A stretch of 64,000 nt of DNA, from IMG/VR virus record IMGVR_UViG_3300032086_004532, positions 1 through 64,000 of that record. The stretch is one strand, 5' to 3'. The position numbers and the translations under genes are program-made. Positions 57,773 to 64,000 of this stretch are shown here, one piece after another. This DNA is from a virus. The notes beneath the pieces were generated by a model that saw only the letters and a program-made list of their open reading frames with translations, had not been told where the DNA came from and did not search any database. Every line of letters starts with the position of its first letter. Positions within the stretch are counted from its first letter, which is position 1.

Positions 57773-59665
57773 TCAGAACGAGCCGAACTGACCAAGCGGA
57801 GCGACCGCGTTGCGCAGGGTGAGGTTGCGGGTAGCGTAGAAGAACGCACGCGTCGAGGAGGGGTCCGAGTCAGCGCACTGGAAGTCGAACTGAACGACAC
57901 CGTTGTGGCCAGCAGGAACCTTGAGGAAGATCTCAAAGACGCCAGTGGAGACCCGCTTCATCAGGTGCCAGCCGTCGAAGAGGCCGCTGCTGCCGGAAGC
58001 CGTAGCTGTGGCAAGGGCGGTGGAGCCGGAGTCCTCGTAGACGCGGTTGTTGCCGCTGGCGGTGATCTCCGACCCATTCTCGTACACCTTGACAGCGACA
58101 TGACCGTTGCCGGAGGTGCCGCCAGTCTCAGTATCGGGCTCCTCAAGCTGGCCGGTGACACCGTCGCGCACCTGAACGGCAATGCGGACGTAGGTGTCCG
58201 TGCTGCCAGCGTAGATGAGCTCGGGAGCCGAGGGGATGAGGCGGGCATTCACGCCAGTCTGCAGGGCATCAACCTTGGCAGCCATTGCAGCGATCTTACC
58301 GAAGACGGTGGCATCGCTGGACACGTCAGCGTTGTCACCAAGCTCGCTGATCAGGGTACCAAGGTCAGAATCCAGGGCGGACAGACCGTGGGTGCCGTGG
58401 GTCAGGTTGTCGGCAAGGGCCTTGACTGCGGCAATGTCTGCAGACACGGACGCTCCGGCAGGAGCACCGAGGCGATCGTAGTTGTCAGTCACGGCAGTCT
58501 TGATGGCACCGAGGCCGTCGGTGCCGTTGTCCAGATCATTCTGAACTCCAGCAACTGCTGACTTGATGGCAGCGAGGCCGTTGGTACCATCTTCGAGGTA
58601 GCTGTTGGTCTCGTCGATTACGCCCTTAGCCGTGGACAGGTCGTCGCCAAGCTTCCGAACCTTTGCGTGCAGCGAGCCAGAGCTGTAGTTGGTGGCAGCC
58701 AGATCACTGGCAGCGCCCACGGCGGTGACAATGGCATCTACCTCGGTATCAACCTTGGCGTACACATCGGCAACATCGGCACCCAGCTTACGGACCATTG
58801 CCATCAGCTTCTTGTCGGTGCCGTAGTCAGCGGCAGCGCTGTCGCCGAGCGCGCCAAGCATGCCCTCAATGTCATCCACGTTGCCGCTGATGGTATTGAG
58901 CTTGCCGTCCATGGTGGACAGGGTGCTATCAATAGCGCCAGTATCGGTCACGATACGGTTGTGGATCTCGGCAAGAGCAGCAGAGACGGTAGCGGGGGAG
59001 GTGATTCCCGTGTAGCTAGCGGCGCTGATGTCACCAATTTCTGTCTGCATGTTGCCAAGAGCTGTATCGATGTCGTCCGTCTCAGCTGCGACCTGCTTGA
59101 TGGCAGCGAAGAGGGATCCGCTCAGAGATGCAGCATCGGCGTTGGTGCCGATCTTGGTCTTGTTGCTGCCCGCATCGGTGGCAGCGGCCTGAGCCTCGTC
59201 AAAGACGATCTTGAGGGCAGCAGCAACGCTTGCCGGGCTACCTGCGATACCAGCTGCACTGACATCGCCGATCTCGGTCTGGACTTCCTGAATCTCTGCG
59301 TACAGGTTGGTGCTGTCGTTGAACAGGCCTCCGGCACCAGTTGCACCCATTGCGCTCAGGGCATCACCAATGTGGTCCTGGGGGGCGTAGGCCCAGGCCT
59401 GAACACGGACAACCTCTTGCCCTGCTGAAACCGTGGCGTAGTACATCTTGCCGGCGGTCATGTTGCCGGCGGCAACCTTGAGGGCGTACAGGCCGCCAGC
59501 AAGCTCTACGGTGCTGGAGGTGACGGTGCTATGGGCGCTGCCGGAGGTAGCGTCGTTTACCTCATAGACATTGGCCGTCAGAGTCAGGCCGGTAGAGGAG
59601 AACTGAAGCGGGAAGTAGGCATCTTTCCCGGAGGGAATAACGCGCTCGAACATCATGGAAGCCAT
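57773..59665 (-). CDS. Coiled-coil fibre-like protein with tandem repeats (630 residues)
   Basis: The N-terminal 90 residues form a beta sandwich-like head (VYEVNDATSG, YATVSAGQEVVRVQ). The middle (about 90-465) is a long Ala/Leu/Ile-periodic coiled coil with repeats. MQTEIGDISAA and VQTEIGDVSAA occur twice, each followed by a glycine and SPATVSAAL or SPASVAAAL. DGTNGLAAIKSAV, NGTDGLGAIKTAV and HGTHGLSALDSDL are three aligned units, and two KLGxD segments recur. The C-terminus (about 470-630) is an all-beta domain (VAVKVYENGS). GAGG precedes the ATG and a terminator follows. This is consistent with a trimeric whisker or short fibre made in quantity. Confidence 0.7.
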   Translation of the reverse strand: MASMMFERVIPSGKDAYFPLQFSSTGLTLTANVYEVNDATSGSAHSTVTSSTVELAGGLYALKVAAGNMTAGKMYYATVSAGQEVVRVQAWAYAPQDHIGDALSAMGATGAGGLFNDSTNLYAEIQEVQTEIGDVSAAGIAGSPASVAAALKIVFDEAQAAATDAGSNKTKIGTNADAASLSGSLFAAIKQVAAETDDIDTALGNMQTEIGDISAASYTGITSPATVSAALAEIHNRIVTDTGAIDSTLSTMDGKLNTISGNVDDIEGMLGALGDSAAADYGTDKKLMAMVRKLGADVADVYAKVDTEVDAIVTAVGAASDLAATNYSSGSLHAKVRKLGDDLSTAKGVIDETNSYLEDGTNGLAAIKSAVAGVQNDLDNGTDGLGAIKTAVTDNYDRLGAPAGASVSADIAAVKALADNLTHGTHGLSALDSDLGTLISELGDNADVSSDATVFGKIAAMAAKVDALQTGVNARLIPSAPELIYAGSTDTYVRIAVQVRDGVTGQLEEPDTETGGTSGNGHVAVKVYENGSEITASGNNRVYEDSGSTALATATASGSSGLFDGWHLMKRVSTGVFEIFLKVPAGHNGVVQFDFQCADSDPSSTRAFFYATRNLTLRNAVAPLGQFGSF

Positions 59666-59713
59666 GGTAGAAACCTCGGAGTGTCAGTGAGAGGCGCTGT
59701 ATCTACGCGGCGC

Positions 59714-59926
59714 TTAGACTTTTCTGATTTGATTTTTCAGAGTCTGGTATGTGTTGAAGAACCGGCACTCAGGCGTACTGGGCCAGGTTGACTCCATGCT
59801 GTCCAGATCGGAATCTGAGATCTCGAATACCCAGGATACTCTACGTCCTGATCGCTTTACGGATGCAATCCGGTATCCGTTTGCCACCAGGTATGCGGCA
59901 AAGCTCATGTCTTGTGTTTCGTACAT
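59714..59926 (-). CDS. Small DUF5659-like protein
   Basis: A 70-residue protein whose FAAYLVANGYRIASVKRSG, the following VSWVFEISDSD and the C-terminal FFNTYQTLKNQI fit the pattern I know as DUF5659, short phage proteins of unknown function. Its start overlaps the previous gene's stop. It has an alpha-beta topology suitable for a small dimer. Role unknown. Confidence 0.65.
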   Translation of the reverse strand: MYETQDMSFAAYLVANGYRIASVKRSGRRVSWVFEISDSDLDSMESTWPSTPECRFFNTYQTLKNQIRKV

Positions 59927-60162
59927 TACGTCAAGGCCGCGGACAGCAGGGGCAGGAACTCGGCAGCAAAGGCCTCGGAGTGCAGTCTTCCCAATTCTAT
60001 CGTACGGCGTTGGAGTTGTCGAGTGCCGGTCCTGCCCTCAAGCACTACCAGTAGCAGCTCTTTTTCTCGCAAAAGACGGGCTTCTTCTTTGCGCAAGAGG
60101 GCATCGACCTGCGCTCCCAAAGACGCGACCATAGAGGCATACGGGCCTGCTGCTTCAGCCAT
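59926..60162 (-). CDS. Small helical protein downstream of sigma
   Basis: A 78-residue, mostly helical protein with a Glu/Lys/Leu-rich central helix (VDALLRKEEARLLREKELLLVVLEG) of the sort that forms a coiled coil, and an Ala-rich C-terminus. It overlaps the sigma-like gene stop at its start and shares a base with the next gene. It could be a small partner of the transcription factor or a structural peptide; only the helix is visible. Confidence 0.6.
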   Translation of the reverse strand: MAEAAGPYASMVASLGAQVDALLRKEEARLLREKELLLVVLEGRTGTRQLQRRTIELGRLHSEAFAAEFLPLLSAALT

Positions 60163-60992
60163 CAGAACGCATCCATGTAGTCTTTGTACTTTTTGGCAAT
60201 CCGGTTTTTGACCTGAGAAACCTTCGACGGGCTCCAGCCAAGATTCTTTGCGATCTGACCCATGTTCTCGGTCTTTGGCTTCCCATTCTTGCCAAACAGA
60301 TATTCGAAGACTGCCTGCTCCTCCAGGGTCAGGTCATAGGGCAGCATTTCGACGATTTCTCGGTGAACTGAGGAAGTCTCCTCAAATGGATTCACATCGA
60401 ATCCGCCCTCACCGAGTGTAGGAATCGCAAAGATGTCGGGGCGCACCTCTTTTGCGAGCCGCTCGACCTTCTTGACGCTGATCTTCATTCGATCTGCGAT
60501 CTCAATGGAGGTCGGATCTCTATTGAGCTCTTCGCGCAGGATGTCTTTGGTGCGCTGATACTCGCCGATCTTGTTCGCCTGAGACTCCACGATTCTTGTG
60601 AAGTTCTGGTGCTTCTTCACATACCGGTTCAGGCCACGGAGGTTGTTCGTGACATGAGTGGAAATCACCGCGCCCTTGGCGGGGTCGTACTTGCGCAGAG
60701 CCTTCACAGTCAGTGACCGCGCCTCTGCCTCGACCGTGGGGCGGTACATGCGCGGAGGCGTATGTCGGTTGACCTGAGACGTGATGACCGGATTGAGCGC
60801 AGTCAAGAGGGGCTGCAGCTTCTCAGGGTCCTCATTGGAAGTCTTCCACTGGCGCCACAGATCGATCTCCTTGGCCGCCTTGCCCGTGTACGGGCGAAAC
60901 TTGCCAGTCTTGTAGTCCTTGGTCCCCCAGGTTTTCGGAAACTGGTAGGGGTCCTTGGCTGCAATTTTGAGGAGTCGATCCTTGACGGCCAT
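60162..60992 (-). CDS. Sigma-70-like RNA polymerase sigma factor
   Basis: A 276-residue protein with sigma regions 2 to 4 in order. Region 2 covers about residues 55-130 (LLTALNPVITSQVNRHT, ALRKYDPAKGAVISTHVTNNLR). A region 3-like helical part follows (IGEYQRTKDILREELNRDPTSIEIADRM). A C-terminal region 4 follows (LTLEEQAVFEYLFGKNG, then the helix-turn-helix MGQIAKNLGWSPSKVSQVKN with basic RIAKKYKDY). Region 1.1 is absent. Such factors direct RNA polymerase to promoters. It could serve the phage's own fused polymerase or recruit host polymerase, as T4 gp55 does. It lies inside the tail operon with no dedicated promoter seen. The sigma call is solid; its partner is inference. Confidence 0.87.
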   Translation of the reverse strand: MAVKDRLLKIAAKDPYQFPKTWGTKDYKTGKFRPYTGKAAKEIDLWRQWKTSNEDPEKLQPLLTALNPVITSQVNRHTPPRMYRPTVEAEARSLTVKALRKYDPAKGAVISTHVTNNLRGLNRYVKKHQNFTRIVESQANKIGEYQRTKDILREELNRDPTSIEIADRMKISVKKVERLAKEVRPDIFAIPTLGEGGFDVNPFEETSSVHREIVEMLPYDLTLEEQAVFEYLFGKNGKPKTENMGQIAKNLGWSPSKVSQVKNRIAKKYKDYMDAF

Positions 60993-60994
60993 GG

Positions 60995-61240
60995 CTACTT
61001 CTTCTGCGCGCGGTCCACGAGCTTGCCAGCCTCTCGAGCAGACATGCCCAGTCGGACATTGCGGCCGTAGTGCTCTTTGTTCGTGTAGAGGCTGCTGAGC
61101 TGCTTGTATGCACGCTCACCAAGAACATCCCGACTCTTGAACAGTTCATCGAGGAGCTGATTCGTGTGTCGAACATTGAGTTTTTCGGCACCCTCAGAGA
61201 GCTGGCCATCTACACTGCGCTGAAAGAGCTCGGACATCAC
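60995..61240 (-). CDS. Small basic helical protein upstream of sigma
   Basis: An 81-residue protein. Its helix-rich sequence (AEKLNVRHTNQLLDELFKSRD, ERAYKQLSSLYTNKEHYGRN) and basic C-terminus (REAGKLVDRAQKK) suggest a small DNA-contacting or scaffold protein. It starts with two Mets, and its start overlaps the stop of the 79-residue gene. It ends 3 bases before the sigma-like gene. No family known. Confidence 0.6.
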   Translation of the reverse strand: MMSELFQRSVDGQLSEGAEKLNVRHTNQLLDELFKSRDVLGERAYKQLSSLYTNKEHYGRNVRLGMSAREAGKLVDRAQKK

Positions 61241-61476
61241 ATTCCCTCGTTTTTGCGGAATCTGCTCATAAACCCGGTCTGCTTGAGCAGCTGCTTTTGC
61301 TGGTACTCACGCTGACGGCGTGCCACCTTACCCTCCCGGGCATCTTGCAGCAGGTCTTTACCGAGAGCACCAGCAGCAAGTCCGCCAGCCCCGATAAGCA
61401 CTCCTTGCCCACGAGTAAGGGCAGCAATCTTGTGCATTTCGTCAAAGCAGGCAGCAAGCATCGCCGAGTGGATCAT
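61237..61476 (-). CDS. Small virion-type protein with hydrophobic segment
   Basis: A 79-residue protein. Residues 12-19 read DEMHKIAAL, close to EEMTKLSAL in the 352-residue virion protein. A glycine-rich hydrophobic stretch (GVLIGAGGLAAGALG, about 25-39) could insert in a membrane and is followed by a basic Arg/Gln-rich tail. It sits directly after the hub gene. Its composition resembles a miniature of the internal-type proteins, so virion location is a fair inference. Confidence 0.6.
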   Translation of the reverse strand: MIHSAMLAACFDEMHKIAALTRGQGVLIGAGGLAAGALGKDLLQDAREGKVARRQREYQQKQLLKQTGFMSRFRKNEGM

Positions 61477-61477
61477 A

Positions 61478-64000
61478 TCAACCTCGTTTTCCGATTCCGG
61501 AGGCTCCGGACAGAGCGACGGAACCCTGGATTCGCCTCTTGTATAACTCTACACGATCGGCTCGTTCAAGTCTCGGATCCATCCTATCACCTTCTCCGCC
61601 ATTCAGGTTGAATGTGGGAGTTCCAGATGAAGTGAGGCTACTGGACAGATCTATGTCTTTTAGATCAAGGTACTCGAGCTTTCCACCATACTCCGCAGAC
61701 GAAGAGAAACATACGGCATTCGAGTGGTATCCACCGTAGTATTTTGGAGCGTCCCCGACAGGGGCCGGAGCAGCAGAGAATGACCTAGTCGTAGTGTCGT
61801 AGAAATAGGATTTCGAAGCCAAAACCTCGAGCTGATTTGCGATCGGCCTTCGAGTGAAGTCGTAGATGTAAGACAGCGTATCCTCAGTGATGCCGCCAGT
61901 TACTTGCGCTGCAGATTTCTTGGCGTATCGCAAAGCCACGACATCTACTGCCTCTTCGACGCTTCGCACGGAATATCTCGTATTGGTCACGAGGTCTGTG
62001 ATCGCCGCCGTCCCAAAAAACGGACCATAAATCTTCCCGGTAATGTTGTTTGCGCTGTAATCATCGGAGATCCAGATCGGCCGAATTGCCTCCTCTACCG
62101 GAAGCAGGGCCGATCTTCTTGATCTCTCTGAAATTACACCAACAAACCGATCTCCCGGAAGAACAGCTGGGATGACCAGGTCGTTGCCCACCATGTAGCC
62201 TACAAGGTCCATATAGTCGGCGAACTCAAACTCCATGCCCGGCTCGGGAAAGTACTTCTTGATCTGAATCTCAACATCGCCTACATCACCAAGAAGCGTA
62301 AAGAAGGCAGGACTCCTAAAGTCTTTTACGATGATCAAGACTTCTGAATTTCCGTTTTCCCACGTACCCGATGTGACGGTGCCACCCTGATATTCGACCT
62401 CTGGCAGGGTCAGCTCTTTCCGCGCTTCTTGGTCAACTGCTCGATCACCCAAGTCTCCTGTAAGTACCGATGCAGAGAGCGAGGGCTGAGGATCGGATGT
62501 AACTGTGAGCCCGTAAATCAGATCTGAGAATGACTGAAAGCCCAAGGTAGCCGCCACGGCGTACCAAAAAAAGGCTTGATCTCCCGTCGCAGTACTGGCG
62601 ATGTTTGAAGTAATTCCTCCGCCAATAGACAGGTCAGCATTTCCAGAGGCTTCTACTCTGGTAATAACTGCATCTTGAATTGTCAGGGTGCCGTCACTGC
62701 CAATCAGCTCAGAAAATATATCATCCGACTGGTCTCCAGTACGGTGTGAGCGCACCTGAGACAGACGCACCTGAGTCTGTGCTCCGCCCTGACTGATTGA
62801 GTGAGTGACAGACTGAACCATGCCTAGCTTGAATGATCTCGGAGAAGATGTAGGAGACGAAAGCGCATCCTCCATCGCAATCTCTGAAGATGTCATTGTC
62901 GAGTCGATGACCAGAGCGGGGAACCCGGGAATGATGTGGGGGCTGATGCTCAGGCTTAGGGATGCGGATCTAGCTGCGTATCGACTCGTAAGAAGACGAA
63001 AATGCGCAACCTTTGAGGCATAGGTACCGAAAGTTTCTCTATCTTCGACTGTAGATGCGTCGGTAACAGGATTCTTGAGGCCGAAGTAGATGGCGTCAGT
63101 CATGCGCTCGAACTTCGGGACGATGCCACTGAATTTCTCGTGGTCGAAGATCAGATTGGATGTGGCCCGCTCCCCCAGTGCGGAAGCAAGGCTGGCCCCA
63201 GTCAGCTCCGGCGCAAAGAAGTACCGGTTCAGGATCGCGCTATCTGATGTCGCAAACTCGAATCCCACATCGAGTTGAAGACGGGAAGCTTCCCGGATCA
63301 ATTCTCGGCTTGTAGAAAACGACTGGATCATGTCAGGGAAGATGACATTGCTCTTTGGCGGCGGACAAAACCACACGTCTGGACGAACGATGTGCGTGTA
63401 GAGGGCTTCCCGACTCCCAGATACGCCTGTGCCTATGATCTCTGAGGCCTTGGTGGTTGTGACGTTGTTCTTTCCGACACCAAAGTCTTTAATTTGGACA
63501 TGCACCGGGTCCCACCCTAGCCCCATGACTTCGACAAGCAGCGGGCACGTCGTGCCCCCAAAGAGCTTTTCTTTCCCCGCCCCGAGGTATGCGAGGTTGT
63601 GGGCTGCAGCCAACGTCTCTGCTTGTTGGTAGAAAAGGACATAGTCCTTGGCAATTTGAATGTCCAAGTCGAAGCGAGTCAGGCCGCCCGGGTACTTGTC
63701 GCCAGTCAGATGAAAGCGGACTTGGGTTTCAAAAGCTGCGAGATTGAGGGTAGAAGGATCTACGCGCGTAGTTGTCGCCAACGTGAAAAGGGCTCGGCGC
63801 AGGTTTTTGTACCAAGTACCGGTGGTGGTCGCGTCCTTAATGGGCGTGCCTGGCTTATGAAACTCATAGGGTAGGCCTACGCCCCACTTGGAGGGGTTTC
63901 CCTTTGACTCTGTGTCGTCCTTGTAGGAAAACACGAAGTCCATCGCAAGCCCCCACTCATGGGCGATTGCCTTGTCATCGGTGCCGGGCTCTCTAAACGC
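61478..64000 (-). CDS. Hub-like tail protein with M15 peptidase-like motif, 5' end outside window
   Basis: The frame is open to the right edge (840 codons plus stop visible), so the ATG at 63943 is probably internal. The first visible residues include AIAHEWGLAMDF, an H-x6-D with G and A in the places expected for the zinc site of VanY/M15 D-Ala peptidases; EFH further on might supply the third ligand. The next several hundred residues are a beta-rich tail protein: RFHLTGDKYPGGLTRFDLDIQ, many SISP/LSLS-type strands, and a C-terminal KYFPEPGMEFEFADYMDL segment. Together this suggests a baseplate or hub protein that could cut peptidoglycan during entry. The M15 reading rests on one motif and needs the missing start. 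Confidence 0.6.
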   Translation of the reverse strand, partial: AFREPGTDDKAIAHEWGLAMDFVFSYKDDTESKGNPSKWGVGLPYEFHKPGTPIKDATTTGTWYKNLRRALFTLATTTRVDPSTLNLAAFETQVRFHLTGDKYPGGLTRFDLDIQIAKDYVLFYQQAETLAAAHNLAYLGAGKEKLFGGTTCPLLVEVMGLGWDPVHVQIKDFGVGKNNVTTTKASEIIGTGVSGSREALYTHIVRPDVWFCPPPKSNVIFPDMIQSFSTSRELIREASRLQLDVGFEFATSDSAILNRYFFAPELTGASLASALGERATSNLIFDHEKFSGIVPKFERMTDAIYFGLKNPVTDASTVEDRETFGTYASKVAHFRLLTSRYAARSASLSLSISPHIIPGFPALVIDSTMTSSEIAMEDALSSPTSSPRSFKLGMVQSVTHSISQGGAQTQVRLSQVRSHRTGDQSDDIFSELIGSDGTLTIQDAVITRVEASGNADLSIGGGITSNIASTATGDQAFFWYAVAATLGFQSFSDLIYGLTVTSDPQPSLSASVLTGDLGDRAVDQEARKELTLPEVEYQGGTVTSGTWENGNSEVLIIVKDFRSPAFFTLLGDVGDVEIQIKKYFPEPGMEFEFADYMDLVGYMVGNDLVIPAVLPGDRFVGVISERSRRSALLPVEEAIRPIWISDDYSANNITGKIYGPFFGTAAITDLVTNTRYSVRSVEEAVDVVALRYAKKSAAQVTGGITEDTLSYIYDFTRRPIANQLEVLASKSYFYDTTTRSFSAAPAPVGDAPKYYGGYHSNAVCFSSSAEYGGKLEYLDLKDIDLSSSLTSSGTPTFNLNGGEGDRMDPRLERADRVELYKRRIQGSVALSGASGIGKRG

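Noticed and set aside
1-64000. CRISPR arrays, tRNA genes, insertion sequences, integrase or attachment sites
   Set aside because: I saw no regularly spaced repeats, cloverleaf-like sequences, transposase motifs or recombinase catalytic motifs. The Cas4-like gene alone does not indicate CRISPR.

Overview
The window is a stretch of a large tailed-phage genome, and nothing in it looks chromosomal. It carries a portal protein, a gpV-like baseplate spike, a gp25-like wedge protein, a baseplate J-like protein, several giant beta-rich tail proteins, and a complete replication and recombination operon. The J/gp25/spike set points to a contractile, myovirus-like tail. Terminase, major capsid protein, sheath and tube genes are not here and probably lie outside the window. 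The base composition is moderately GC-rich by eye. No tRNA, insertion sequence, integrase or CRISPR array was seen. The host cannot be named from this sequence.

Layout. Positions 1-16079 (minus strand) form a virion block. In transcription order it holds two proteins of unknown role, an Ala/Gly-rich candidate internal protein, the portal, a giant 2117-residue RNA polymerase, the spike, a second candidate internal protein, a small four-cysteine protein, and a gene that runs off the left edge. Two small zinc-finger genes (10522-11101) sit in the opposite orientation inside this block. Positions 16161-30750 (plus strand) are one tightly overlapping early or replication operon: SF2 helicase, family-4 uracil-DNA glycosylase, DnaB-like helicase, DnaG-like primase, a double zinc-ribbon protein, DNA polymerase I, an HU-like protein, RecA, a resolvase-like nuclease, a Cas4/RecB-like nuclease, RusA and several small cysteine-cluster proteins. 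It ends at a strong terminator. Positions 30790-64000 (minus strand) are the tail and baseplate block, starting at the right edge with a 5'-truncated hub-like protein that shows a peptidase M15-like motif. A sigma-70-like factor gene lies near its upstream end.

The outstanding feature is transcription. The phage encodes a single polypeptide that joins the whole RNA polymerase beta subunit to the whole beta-prime subunit, with the catalytic NADFDGD motif intact and the N-terminal beta-prime zinc domain missing. It also encodes its own sigma-like factor. A 17-base motif recurs in both divergent promoter regions of the left half and is a candidate phage promoter. Together these suggest a self-contained phage transcription system, possibly carried in the virion because the polymerase gene sits among structural genes.

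The replication operon looks able to run replication and recombination largely independently of the host. The tail block looks built from reused beta modules of roughly 80-100 residues spread over several neighbouring giant proteins.
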